The position numbers and the translations under genes are program-made. Below the pieces are notes generated by a model. It did no database searches. It was not told the origin of the DNA and saw only the letters and a list, made by a program, of their open reading frames with translations. From the NCBI RefSeq assembly GCF_006442315.1, contig NZ_VFVY01000012.1, forward strand, positions 124,001 to 188,000: a DNA stretch of 64,000 nucleotides, read 5' to 3'. Positions 17,487 to 25,945 of the stretch are shown in pieces; position 1 is the first letter of the stretch; each line of letters opens with the position of its first letter. Origin of the DNA: Mesorhizobium sp. B2-3-4. GTDB taxonomy: Bacteria; Pseudomonadota; Alphaproteobacteria; Rhizobiales; Rhizobiaceae.

Positions 17487-18085
17487 GCCTTGTCCCCGAT
17501 GATTTGCGCGACCGTGCGCACCAACAGCGCGGTCGAGCGCGCGCCGGCATCCATATGGCCGATGGAGCGGTCGCCGAGGAAGGAGGCGCGGCCGCGCAGC
17601 GCTTTCATCGGCACGGTCGCTTCGGCCGCAGCGTCGGCAATGTCGGCCAGTTCGCTGGCCGTTTTGCCGACGGCCAGCGCGTCGTGCACCGGCTGCAGCA
17701 CATCGAGCATGGTCTTCTGGCCGACCTGTGACTTGCCTCGCGCCGCGACCGCCTCGATCGCCTTGCCGAAAGCCGCCGTCAGGTTGGCATGGTCGGGGTC
17801 AGTCGAAATCTCCTTGCCGAGCGCCATGAACAGCGTCCCGAACAGCGGGCCGGACGCCCCGCCCACCGTCATCACCAGCTTGGTGCCGATCGCCTTCAGG
17901 GCTTCCGGCAGCGGCTTGGCCGAATACGCCTCGGTCTCGGCGCGCACGGCCTCGAAGCCGCGCTTCATGTTCAATCCGTGGTCGCCGTCGCCGATCGCCT
18001 GGTCGAGCGCCGTCAATTCCTCGGCGTGCGCGGCGATCGCATCCGCGGCGGCCGTGATCAGCCTCGAAAGGTTCAGCGCCGTCAT
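17483..18085 (-). CDS. dhaL: Dihydroxyacetone kinase subunit DhaL
   Basis: A 200-residue DhaL protein with the nucleotide and magnesium motif LDQAIGDGDHGLNMKRG and the later MTVGGASGPLFGTLF and GARSTALL segments. It keeps ADP bound permanently, is phosphorylated by DhaM and phosphorylates the ketose held by DhaK. ATG 18085 (MTALNLSRL) gives the standard length; ATG 18154 would add 23 residues without similarity to the family. It lies 72 bases after the fused kinase gene and overlaps dhaM. Confidence 0.88.
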   Translation of the reverse strand: MTALNLSRLITAAADAIAAHAEELTALDQAIGDGDHGLNMKRGFEAVRAETEAYSAKPLPEALKAIGTKLVMTVGGASGPLFGTLFMALGKEISTDPDHANLTAAFGKAIEAVAARGKSQVGQKTMLDVLQPVHDALAVGKTASELADIADAAAEATVPMKALRGRASFLGDRSIGHMDAGARSTALLVRTVAQIIGDKA

Positions 18086-18157
18086 GTCGCCCGAATCCCC
18101 GGTTTCCACCTCGCCCGCAGTAGCGAAAGAACGATCGTTCGACAACTGGAGCATGCG

Positions 18158-19801
18158 TCAGGCCGTGGCATGCTGCGCGGCGGCAGCCGCGAACGCCTCG
18201 GCCACTGCATGGGCGCCTGGGTCGACCACCCCCAGCAATCTGGTGCCGACATAGGCCGACCGCCCGGCCTTCGCCTTCTCCATCGCGGCCGTGGCGTCGG
18301 CACCGTGCAGGGCCGCCGTCGCCGCTTCCTCCAGACCGTTGGCGTCGAGCGCCTTCAAGGCCGGCTCCAATGCATCGACCATGGTGCGGTCGCCGATCCC
18401 GGCGCCGCCGTAGAAGGTCATCCTTTCGAGGCCGGCGAGCAGGGCCTTGGAGATGGTCGCACCGCCGGCAAGCGCTTGTGATGCCGCCGTGAAGAAGATC
18501 GACAGCAGGACCCCGCTCGAGCCGCCCATGGACGAGCTCAGAATATCACCGATCGCACCGAGCGTCGCCGAGGCGTCGGCAAGCGGCAGGCCGTCCAGCC
18601 GCTCCAGCACGCTGCGGGCGCCGGTCGCCACCGTCGAGCCGGTGTCGCCGTCACCGGCCTTGGCGTCGAGGTTGTTCAGGCCGGCTTCGATCGCGATCAG
18701 CCTTTCACAGACGCTGGCGATGAGGCGCCTGGCGTTTGCGTCCTGGCTGGGCTTGCGCGCCGCTGCCTCACCGGCTGGCTTGGCCATCGGGACGAGGGCA
18801 GGTGCGGCAACCGGCTTTGCCGGGGTCCAGGCGTGCGGGCCGACCGGCGCCAGCAAGGCCGCCTCGCGCGCCGCGTCGAGCCGGATCAGCGACAGCGAGA
18901 AACCGTTCATGTTGAGCGCCGTCATCAGTGGGCCGGGGCCGAGCGTCAGCTTCACGGTCCTGGCCAGTGGCGACGCAAGCACCGCATTGGCGACGACAGA
19001 CATTTCGAGCGGCGGCACCGAGCCGAGATTGTTGATCAGCAAGGCATGGCTGGCCGAGGGGTCGAGCCGCGTCGCCAGGCGCTCCGCCATGACAGCCACG
19101 AGCCGGTCGGCGCTCTGCACGGCGATGCGCTCCACGCCGGGCTCGCCATGGATGCCGAGGCCGAGCTCACCATCGTTTTCGCCGAACCGGTCTTCGTGCG
19201 GCTGGCCTGGGATCGAGCAGGACGACAGCGACATGCCGAGCGAGACGATGTCCTTCGCCGCCGCCCGCGCCGCCGAGGCGATCTCGGACAGGTCGCGGCC
19301 GGCTTCCGACAGATGCCCCGCGATCTTGTGCACGAACAGCGTGCCGGCGACACCGCGCGGCTGGGCGATGTCGGGCAAGGCGATGTCGTCGGCGACGATC
19401 ACCATCTCGACACGCAGACCCTCGGCGCGCGCCTTCTCGGCGGCGAGGCCGAAATTGAGCCGGTCGCCGGTATAGTTCTTGACGATCAGAAGGCAGCCGG
19501 CCGGGCCGGTGACCGCGCGGATGCCGGCCAGCACCGCCTCGACACTTGGCGAGGCGAAGATCTCGCCCGAAACCGCCGCCGTCAGCATGCCCTTGCCGAC
19601 GAAGCCGGCATGCGAGGGCTCGTGCCCGGCGCCGCCGCCGGAGACGACACTGACCTTGGTTCTGTCCCAGTCGGCGCGCAGCACGACCTTGATTTCGGGA
19701 TAGCCGTCGAGGCGCGCCAGATCGCCCGAACCAATGGTCCGCAACAAACCGTCGAGCGCCTCGGTGACGATGGTTTCCCTGCGGTTGAAAAAGTGCTTCA
19801 T
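18158..19801 (-). CDS. Fused DhaK-DhaL ATP-dependent ketose kinase (dihydroxyacetone/erythrulose kinase type)
   Basis: A 547-residue single-chain kinase. Residues 1 to about 325 are a DhaK domain (VVSGGGAGHEPSHAGFVG, KNYTGDRLNF, and the substrate-binding IHGEPG). A proline-rich linker near 335-360 leads into a DhaL domain with NLDAKAGDGDTGSTVATGA and MGGSSGVLLSIFF. Fused enzymes use ATP directly and need no PTS. Family members phosphorylate dihydroxyacetone, D- or L-erythrulose or similar ketoses, so this may handle a different substrate from the separate DhaK/DhaL next door. ATG 19801 (MKHFFNRRETI) is chosen over 19864, whose extra residues are not family-like. Confidence 0.85.
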   Translation of the reverse strand: MKHFFNRRETIVTEALDGLLRTIGSGDLARLDGYPEIKVVLRADWDRTKVSVVSGGGAGHEPSHAGFVGKGMLTAAVSGEIFASPSVEAVLAGIRAVTGPAGCLLIVKNYTGDRLNFGLAAEKARAEGLRVEMVIVADDIALPDIAQPRGVAGTLFVHKIAGHLSEAGRDLSEIASAARAAAKDIVSLGMSLSSCSIPGQPHEDRFGENDGELGLGIHGEPGVERIAVQSADRLVAVMAERLATRLDPSASHALLINNLGSVPPLEMSVVANAVLASPLARTVKLTLGPGPLMTALNMNGFSLSLIRLDAAREAALLAPVGPHAWTPAKPVAAPALVPMAKPAGEAAARKPSQDANARRLIASVCERLIAIEAGLNNLDAKAGDGDTGSTVATGARSVLERLDGLPLADASATLGAIGDILSSSMGGSSGVLLSIFFTAASQALAGGATISKALLAGLERMTFYGGAGIGDRTMVDALEPALKALDANGLEEAATAALHGADATAAMEKAKAGRSAYVGTRLLGVVDPGAHAVAEAFAAAAAQHATA

Positions 19802-19860
19802 CGAATTTGTCCCGTATTCGCAATCGTCAGTCACATCAGGCGCGAACTGCCAGCAACGGC

Positions 19861-20874
19861 TCACATCAATCTTTGCCCGTCGGCGCCGAAATAGAGCGGC
19901 GAGCGGTAGCGGATGACAACCTTGTCGCCCTGCGCCAGTTCGGTGTCGGGATCGGTCAGCGTCACCAGTTTCTTCTGTCCCACCGTCACATGCAGATGGT
20001 TCTGGTCGCCGAGATGTTCGACCCAGTCGACGACGCCGTCGCTATGGCCGTTTGCCGACTTCTCGATCGACAGATGCTCGGTACGCGCGCCGATCGTCCT
20101 GGTGCCGGCGGGAGCCCCGCCATCCGGCAGCAGCCCGGCTGGCAGAAGGTTGATCGCCGGCTGGCCGAGCCGTGCCGCGACATGCAGATTGGCCGGCTCC
20201 GAATAGATCGTGCGTGGCGTGCCGATCTGCACCAGCCTGCCATCAGCCAGGATGCCGATGCGGTCGGCCATGGTCATCGCCTCGATCTGGTCATGCGTGA
20301 CGTAGAGCATGGTTGCCCCGAGTTCGGCCTGAATGCGTTTCAATTCAAGCCGCAGATCGGCGCGCAGCTTGGCGTCGAGCGACGACAGCGGCTCGTCCAT
20401 CAGGTAGATTGCCGGCTTGCGCACAAGCGCCCGGCCAATGGCGACGCGCTGCATTTCGCCGCCCGAAAGCTTGGTCGAGCGGTTGGCGAGCTTGTGGTCG
20501 ATGCGCACCATCTTCGCCACCTCCTCGACCCGTCGGCGGATCTGGTCTTCCGGTGTCTTGCGGGCCGGCGAGCGCAGCGGGAAGGCGAGATTGTCGAACA
20601 CCGACAAATGCGGATAGAGCGAATATTGCTGGAAGACGAAAGCGGTGTCGCGCTCGGCCGGCGACAGCGTCGTTGCATCATGGCCGCCGATTTCGATCGT
20701 GCCGGCGTCCGGCCGCTCCAGTCCGGCGATCAGCCGCAGCGTCGTCGTCTTGCCGGCGCCGGTCGGTCCAAGCAGCACGACGAATTCGCCGTCCCCAATA
20801 TGCAGGTCGAGACCTTCGACGGCGATATGGTCGCCGAAGCTTTTGGTCACGTTCTTGATGTGGACGTCAGCCAT
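19861..20874 (-). CDS. ABC transporter ATP-binding protein (MalK/UgpC type), second of two
   Basis: A 337-residue carbohydrate-type ABC ATPase. Walker A is GPTGAGKTT, the Q-loop FQQYSLYP, the signature reads LSGGEMQR, Walker B is IYLMDEPLSSLD and the switch histidine is in VTHDQ. A C-terminal regulatory TOBE/OB region follows from about residue 240. It pairs with the neighbouring ATPase to power the two permeases. Its start overlaps the end of the previous gene by eight bases. Having two different ATPase genes is also seen in the rhizobial glycerol transporter. Confidence 0.9.
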   Translation of the reverse strand: MADVHIKNVTKSFGDHIAVEGLDLHIGDGEFVVLLGPTGAGKTTTLRLIAGLERPDAGTIEIGGHDATTLSPAERDTAFVFQQYSLYPHLSVFDNLAFPLRSPARKTPEDQIRRRVEEVAKMVRIDHKLANRSTKLSGGEMQRVAIGRALVRKPAIYLMDEPLSSLDAKLRADLRLELKRIQAELGATMLYVTHDQIEAMTMADRIGILADGRLVQIGTPRTIYSEPANLHVAARLGQPAINLLPAGLLPDGGAPAGTRTIGARTEHLSIEKSANGHSDGVVDWVEHLGDQNHLHVTVGQKKLVTLTDPDTELAQGDKVVIRYRSPLYFGADGQRLM

Positions 20875-21979
20875 GCTGCGCTCTCCGCTCCGCGGCAGTG
20901 TCGTGGATCGCGGTCCTCACCGCGCGCCCGGATCCCTTCTCGAACAGAGACAGCCGCGCGCTGTTCAGAGTGAGGCCGACATGGTCGCCGGCATTGAGCC
21001 GGATTTCGGCCGGCACGCGCGCCTTGATGATGCCATCCGCCGTCTCCACCGCGACGATCTGCGTGGTGCCGAGATATTCGGTGCCATAGATGGCGCCGCG
21101 CAGCTTCGAGGCATCGTCGAAGCGGATGTGTTCCGGGCGGATGCCGAGCGCCATGTCGGCCGGGGCGACGTCCTCGCGCACCTCCGGCACCGCGACCTTG
21201 GCACCCTGGACGACGATCTCTTTCGAGCCCTTCGTAAGTCCACCGCCGAACTTCAGGAAATTCATCGGCGGCGAGCCGATGAAATCGGCGACGAACATGG
21301 TCGCCGGGCGATCGTAGATTTCGCGCGGGCTGCCGAACTGCTCGATGACGCCATGGTTCATGACGGCGATCTTGTCGGCCATCGACATGGCCTCCATCTG
21401 GTCGTGCGTGACATAGACCGTGGTGGCGCGGATGCGGTTGTGCAATTCGCGCAGCTCATGCACCATCAGATCGCGGAATTCGGTATCGAGCGTTCCCAGC
21501 GGCTCGTCCATCAGGAAGCATTTCGGCCGCCTTACGATGGCGCGGCCGAGCGCGACGCGCTGGCGGTCGCCGCCGGCCAGCCCCGAGACCGATTTGTCGA
21601 GCAGATGGTCGATGCGCAGCAGCTTCGCCGTCTCCTCGACGCGCGTGCGGATTTCGGCCGAGGGCATGCCTTGCGCCAAAAGCGGGAAGCCGATGTTCTT
21701 GCGAACATTCATGTGGGGATAGAGCGCGAACAGCTGGAACACGAAGGCGATGTCGCGCTCGCGGGCTCTCAGCATGGTGACGTCGTCGCCGCCGAGCAGG
21801 ATCTGGCCGCCGGTCGGCAGTTCGAGCCCGGCGATCATGCGCAAGGTCGTCGTCTTGCCGCAGCCGGAAGGCCCAAGCATGACGAAGAACTCGCCATCCT
21901 CGACGACGAAGTTGGAATCCTGTACGGCGACGAAATCGCCGAAGGCCTTCCTCAGATGTTGGACGCGGATCTCGGCCAT
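20867..21979 (-). CDS. ABC transporter ATP-binding protein (MalK/UgpC type), first of two
   Basis: A 370-residue ABC ATPase. Walker A is GPSGCGKTT, the Q-loop region FQLFALYP, Walker B FLMDEPLGTLD and the switch histidine VTHDQM. The signature sequence is SGLAGGDRQR, slightly unlike the usual LSGGQ-R, which may mean asymmetric ATP sites with the partner ATPase. A C-terminal regulatory domain contains ALGIRPEHIRF. ATG 21979 follows two bases after the small membrane protein stop and has CCGGAA upstream. Confidence 0.9.
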   Translation of the reverse strand: MAEIRVQHLRKAFGDFVAVQDSNFVVEDGEFFVMLGPSGCGKTTTLRMIAGLELPTGGQILLGGDDVTMLRARERDIAFVFQLFALYPHMNVRKNIGFPLLAQGMPSAEIRTRVEETAKLLRIDHLLDKSVSGLAGGDRQRVALGRAIVRRPKCFLMDEPLGTLDTEFRDLMVHELRELHNRIRATTVYVTHDQMEAMSMADKIAVMNHGVIEQFGSPREIYDRPATMFVADFIGSPPMNFLKFGGGLTKGSKEIVVQGAKVAVPEVREDVAPADMALGIRPEHIRFDDASKLRGAIYGTEYLGTTQIVAVETADGIIKARVPAEIRLNAGDHVGLTLNSARLSLFEKGSGRAVRTAIHDTAAERRAQHG

Positions 21980-21981
21980 GA

Positions 21982-22185
21982 CTATTCCGGGAATTTCGAG
22001 ACGATGATGAACATCACCGTGCCCGCGAGCATGGTGATGAAGGAATAGGTGTAGAGCGACAGCGCGAAGGGCTGGAACAGCATCAGGAAGCCGATGGCGA
22101 TCAGCGCGGTGGCGATGTTTTCCATCAGCCCGCGCCTTGCCCAACGGGGCCATGATGATTTCCTGGAGATGGCGGGGCGTGTCAT
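21982..22185 (-). CDS. Small membrane protein of the ABC transporter operon, 67 residues
   Basis: A 67-residue protein with a basic N-terminus (RKSSWPRWARRG) and two hydrophobic segments, IATALIAIGFLMLFQPFALSL and SFITMLAGTVMFIIV. ATG 22185 is preceded by AGGAGGTGCCGC, a near-perfect Shine-Dalgarno, which decides the start over an internal ATG at 22125. It lies between the permease genes and the ATPase genes, as small membrane genes do in some rhizobial polyol ABC operons, and may be an accessory part of the membrane complex. Its function is unknown. Confidence 0.7.
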   Translation of the reverse strand: MTRPAISRKSSWPRWARRGLMENIATALIAIGFLMLFQPFALSLYTYSFITMLAGTVMFIIVSKFPE

Positions 22186-22198
22186 GCGGCACCTCCTG

Positions 22199-22333
22199 CC
22201 TTCTCCCCGTTTACGGGGAGAAGGTGGCCCGAAGGGTCGGATGAGGGGCGGCGCAAGCGTCCCTGACTATGGCCGACGTCGGCGCTGCCCCTCATCTGCC
22301 TGCCGGCATCTTCTCCCCGTAAACGGGGAGAAG
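22199..22333. repeat. REP-like element: two palindromic hairpins in inverted arrangement
   Basis: The left hairpin is CCTTCTCCCCGT, TT, then its complement (22199-22224). The right hairpin is CTTCTCCCCGT, AA, then its complement (22310-22333). Each is flanked on its inner side by a related GC-rich tail ending in GATGAGGGGC, in opposite orientation, so the whole is one two-unit inverted element around a roughly 35-base spacer. Such elements are scattered in intergenic DNA of many Rhizobiales. This one fills most of the 190 bases between the second permease and the small membrane gene, where it could stabilise or partly terminate the transcript. Confidence 0.8.
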
Positions 22334-22375
22334 GGACGCTGCTCCAGCGCTGGGTCCATGATTGCGGATTGTTCG

Positions 22376-23326
22376 TCATTTGCGCACCGCGCCGAAGGTG
22401 ATGCCGCGCAGCAATTGCTTGCGAAGCAGGATGGTGAAAACCAGGATCGGAACCAGGAAGATCGTCGTGCCGGCCGCCACCGCCGGCCAGTCCTGGCCGC
22501 CTTCGCCGATGATGGTCGGAATGAAGGGCGGCGCCGTCTGCGCCGTGCCGGAGGTCAAAAGCGCGGCGAAGGCATATTCGTTCCAGGCGAAGATCAGGCA
22601 GAAGATGGCGGTCGCGGCGATGCCGGTCGTCGCCTGCGGCAGCACGGTACGCCAGAAGGCCTGCAGCCGCGTATAGCCGTCGATCATGGCGGCTTCCTCA
22701 TATTCGCGCGGGATCTCGTCGATGAAGCCCTTGAGCAGCCACACCGCCAGCGAGACGTTGACCGCGGTATAGAGCAGGATCATGCCGAGCGCGGTGTCGG
22801 ACAGGCCAAGCTCGCGGTACATCAGGTAGATGGGAATCGCGACCGCGATCGGCGGCATGAAGCGTGTCGACAGGATGAAGAACAGGAGATCGTCGGCCAG
22901 CGGCACCTTGAAGCGCGAGAAGCCATAGGCCGACAGCGTGCCGAGAAACACCGCGCAGAAGGTCGAGCCGAAGGCGATGATCAGCGAATTGACGAAGCGC
23001 GGCAGGAAGTTGGACGGCCCCGCTATCACCATGTTGCGCTTGCGCACCGTCTCGTCGCAGAAGCCGGTCGCAGGCCCCAGCGAGTTGATGTATTCCGGGG
23101 TCTGCCTGGTGCGCGTCGTGAACAGGTTGCAGTAGCCTTCGATGCTCGGCTGGAAGACGATCTTGGGCGGATAGGCGATCGAATCCGGCGGCGTCTTGAA
23201 GCTGGTGGCGAAGATCCACAACAGCGGCACGATCGAGATCAGCGCATAGGCGATGATGATGGCGCCGGCGATGCGCTTCGAATTTGCCGAAGGGGCGACG
23301 ACCGAGTGGGCTGTGGTCAGGCTCAT
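22376..23326 (-). CDS. ABC transporter permease (MalG type)
   Basis: A 316-residue inner-membrane permease with about six hydrophobic segments. The cytoplasmic coupling loop reads EYEEAAMIDGYTRLQAFWR, the EAA motif of MalG-type sugar permeases, and the C-terminus LRGITFGAVRK fits the family. An unusually long periplasmic loop (about residues 55-105) precedes the second membrane segment. Its ATG overlaps the stop of the other permease gene by four bases, so the two subunits are probably made in equal amounts. Confidence 0.9.
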   Translation of the reverse strand: MSLTTAHSVVAPSANSKRIAGAIIIAYALISIVPLLWIFATSFKTPPDSIAYPPKIVFQPSIEGYCNLFTTRTRQTPEYINSLGPATGFCDETVRKRNMVIAGPSNFLPRFVNSLIIAFGSTFCAVFLGTLSAYGFSRFKVPLADDLLFFILSTRFMPPIAVAIPIYLMYRELGLSDTALGMILLYTAVNVSLAVWLLKGFIDEIPREYEEAAMIDGYTRLQAFWRTVLPQATTGIAATAIFCLIFAWNEYAFAALLTSGTAQTAPPFIPTIIGEGGQDWPAVAAGTTIFLVPILVFTILLRKQLLRGITFGAVRK

Positions 23327-24270
23327 CTCTGCTTCACCTTGTTGAGCGCCTTGACGTAGATGTTGGCGAGACCGAACACCGCCACGAACAGGATGATGGC
23401 GAAGGCCGAGGAATAGCCGGTGCGCCAGCTTTCGAAAGCCTGCCGCTTCAGCGTGATCGAGGCGACCTCCGTGGTCGAGCCCGGCCCGCCGCCGGTCAGG
23501 AGATTGACCATGTCGAACATCTTGAAGTTCTCGATGCCGCGAAACAGCACCGCCAGCATGATGAAGGGCAGCGCCATGGGCAGCGTGATCGACCAGAATT
23601 GCCGCCAGTTGGAAGCGCGGTCGACCTCCGCCGCTTCATAGATGTATTCGGGGATGGAGCGCAGGCCGGCGAGACAGATAAGCATCACGTAGGGCGTCCA
23701 CATCCAGGTATCGACGATGATGATCGACCACGGCGCCAGCGAGACGTTGGAGAGCATCTGGATGCTTGTCGGCGGAATGCCCGACACGAACGAGATCACA
23801 TAGGAAAACAGGCCGATCTGCGGCTCGTAGAGGAAGCGCCAGAAGTTGCCGACCACCGCCGGCGACAGCATCATCGGCACCAGGATCAGCGTCGTCCAGA
23901 AAGCATGGCCGCGGAACTTGCGGTCGATCAGCCAGGCCAGCGTGAAGCCGATCAGTGTCTGCAACAGGATGGTCCAGAACACGAAATGCGCCGTGGTCTG
24001 CATGGCGATCCAGATGTCCTGGTCGCCGAGAATGCGCTGGTAGTTGGCAAAGCCGAGATTCTTCACCACCTCGTTGGGGCGGTTGGCCCGGTAGTTGGTG
24101 AATGAGAGATAGATCGCCCAGATGAGCGGGAAGATGTTGATGGCGAGCAGCAACAGGATCGTCGGCGAGATGAACAGCCAGGCGAGGCCTTTGTCGCTGA
24201 TGCCCCGGATCTTCTTGGCCAACGGTTCCGGGGTCGCCCGGGCAACATTGTCCGCAGTCCGATTGAGCAT
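23323..24270 (-). CDS. ABC transporter permease (MalF type)
   Basis: A 315-residue inner-membrane permease. The coupling motif EYIYEAAEVDRASNWRQFWS matches the EAA loop of MalF/UgpA-type proteins, and about six membrane segments are visible, beginning GLAWLFISPTILLLLAINIF. ATG 24270 (MLNRTADN) is chosen; the upstream in-frame extension is Arg/Ser-rich non-family sequence. It forms the translocation pore with the second permease. It lies 121 bases after the binding-protein gene. Confidence 0.9.
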   Translation of the reverse strand: MLNRTADNVARATPEPLAKKIRGISDKGLAWLFISPTILLLLAINIFPLIWAIYLSFTNYRANRPNEVVKNLGFANYQRILGDQDIWIAMQTTAHFVFWTILLQTLIGFTLAWLIDRKFRGHAFWTTLILVPMMLSPAVVGNFWRFLYEPQIGLFSYVISFVSGIPPTSIQMLSNVSLAPWSIIIVDTWMWTPYVMLICLAGLRSIPEYIYEAAEVDRASNWRQFWSITLPMALPFIMLAVLFRGIENFKMFDMVNLLTGGGPGSTTEVASITLKRQAFESWRTGYSSAFAIILFVAVFGLANIYVKALNKVKQR

Positions 24271-24391
24271 GGTCAGTCCTGCTTCGGTCACGGGTCGGTC
24301 TCGATGATGGAATTTATCTGAACTGCGTCCCGTGCCAAGGGCGGCACGGGACGCTGCGGTTGGGCTCGGGAGGAGCCTTAAATCTTCCCGA

Positions 24392-25723
24392 CTAGAGCTT
24401 GCCGTCGTCCTGGAAGACCTGCGTCCAGTCCTTGACCAGGCCGTCGAGGGCGTCCTTCGCGGAGCCTTGGCCGGCCACCACATAATCGTGGAAGCGCTTC
24501 TGCGAAGCCTGCAGCAGCGGCGCGTAGCTGGGCTCGGCCCAGAAGTCCTTGACGATGGCCATCGAGTCGAGGAAGGCCTGGGCGTAAGGCTGGCTGGCGG
24601 GGAATTTCGGGTCCTTCACCACCGCGTTCAGGCAGGAGTAGCCGCCGAGCGACCACCATTTGGCCTGCACGTCCTTGTTGGCGAACCACTTGATGTATTT
24701 CAGCGCCGCTTCCTGCTTGTCGGAATACGACACGACCGAAATGCCCTGGCCGCCGAGCTGCGCGAACTGGTCGCCGTCCGGACCCTTCGGATTGACGAAG
24801 TAGCCTATCTTGTCGCCGCCGACATTCTCGTCCTTCTGCAGGCCGGGCCAGGTGAAGGTGAAGTTCATGTGCATCGCCACCTGGCCGGATTTGAAGGCGT
24901 CGACGCCTTCGCCCATGTAGCTGTTGGAGGCGCCGGGCGGCGTGCAGCAATCATAGAGCGCCTTGTAGAACTCCAGCCCCTTCACCGCCTTGTCCGAATT
25001 GACGAAGCCTTCCATCTCGTAGGGCTTCTTCGGGTTCTCGTACTGGAAGCCGTAGCTGTAGAGCACGTCCATGGCGCCCATGGTGATGCCTTCCGAGCCG
25101 CGCTCGGTGTAGATCGAGGCGCCATAGACCGTCTTGCCGTCGATCTGCCGCTTCTGGAAGAACTCGGCGATCTGCTTCAACTGGTCGAAAGTGGTCGGCG
25201 GGCCGAGATCCCAGCCATACTTCTCCTTGAACTCTTTCTGCAGTTCCGGCTTGGAGAACCAGTCCTTGCGGTAGGTCCAGCCGACGACGTCGCCCATGGC
25301 CGGCAGCGCCCAGTAGTTGGGTGTGTTCTTCGGCCATTCGGAATAACCGACCACGGTCGCCGGCACGAAGTCGTCCATGCTGATCTTCTCCTTGTCGAAG
25401 AAGTCGTTCAGCTTGACGTAGTGGCCGTTCTCGGCCGCGCCGCCGATCCACTGGCTGTCGCCGATGATCAGGTCGCACAGCTTGCCATGCGAGTTGAGCT
25501 CGTTGAGGAAACGGTCGGCATAGTTCGTCCACGGCACGAACTCGAACTTCATGCCGATGCCGGTCTCCTTGGTGAAATCCTTGGACAGTTCGACAAGCGC
25601 GTTGGCCGGATCCCAGGCGGCCCAGCACAGCGTCAGGTCTTCAGCGTGCGCGACGTTCGAGACGGCTGTCGACGCGGTGATCGCCGAGGCCAGTCCCAAC
25701 GCCAGTTTCAAACTCGATTTCAT
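24392..25723 (-). CDS. ABC transporter sugar/polyol-binding protein
   Basis: A 443-residue periplasmic binding protein. The signal peptide is MKSSLKLALGLASAITASTA with cleavage near AHA-ED at about residue 28. The mature protein shows extracellular solute-binding family 1 features, such as FTKETGIGMKFEFVPW, LCDLIIGDSQWIG and FKSGQVAMHMNFTF. ATG 25723 has GGGAGGAAGGC upstream. It is the first gene of the operon that runs to dhaK. Downstream ketose kinases suggest a polyol or ketose as ligand, but the substrate cannot be read from the sequence. Confidence 0.88.
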   Translation of the reverse strand: MKSSLKLALGLASAITASTAVSNVAHAEDLTLCWAAWDPANALVELSKDFTKETGIGMKFEFVPWTNYADRFLNELNSHGKLCDLIIGDSQWIGGAAENGHYVKLNDFFDKEKISMDDFVPATVVGYSEWPKNTPNYWALPAMGDVVGWTYRKDWFSKPELQKEFKEKYGWDLGPPTTFDQLKQIAEFFQKRQIDGKTVYGASIYTERGSEGITMGAMDVLYSYGFQYENPKKPYEMEGFVNSDKAVKGLEFYKALYDCCTPPGASNSYMGEGVDAFKSGQVAMHMNFTFTWPGLQKDENVGGDKIGYFVNPKGPDGDQFAQLGGQGISVVSYSDKQEAALKYIKWFANKDVQAKWWSLGGYSCLNAVVKDPKFPASQPYAQAFLDSMAIVKDFWAEPSYAPLLQASQKRFHDYVVAGQGSAKDALDGLVKDWTQVFQDDGKL

Positions 25724-25823
25724 GCCTTCCTCCCATTTGCGAAACACGTCCGGATGACGGTTTCAAGAGCCCTCAACCTCTCTCCTCAGAGGCCCAAACA
25801 TGGCAGCGTCGTCGCGCCGCAGA

Positions 25824-25863
25824 TGTTTAGTAATTTGTTTAGTGATGCAATTTTTACTAAACA
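25824..25863. promoter_or_regulatory. Repeated TTTAGTRA operator-like sequence upstream of the ABC/dha operon
   Basis: Three copies of a ten-base half-site lie about 100-140 bases before the binding-protein ATG: TGTTTAGTAA (25824-25833), TGTTTAGTGA (25836-25845) and the inverted TTACTAAACA (25854-25863). The first and third are perfect inverted repeats of each other. Such TTTAGTAA/TTACTAAA sites are typical for sugar-responsive repressors (LacI or ROK type), but no repressor gene lies in the neighbourhood. Confidence 0.6.
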
Positions 25864-25945
25864 AGGCAAGCGAAATCGTCGCTGCGTCGCAACATGACGA
25901 AACGGCTCGTTGAAATCGTTGGGAAATGAATGCGGGAGAGAGCCC

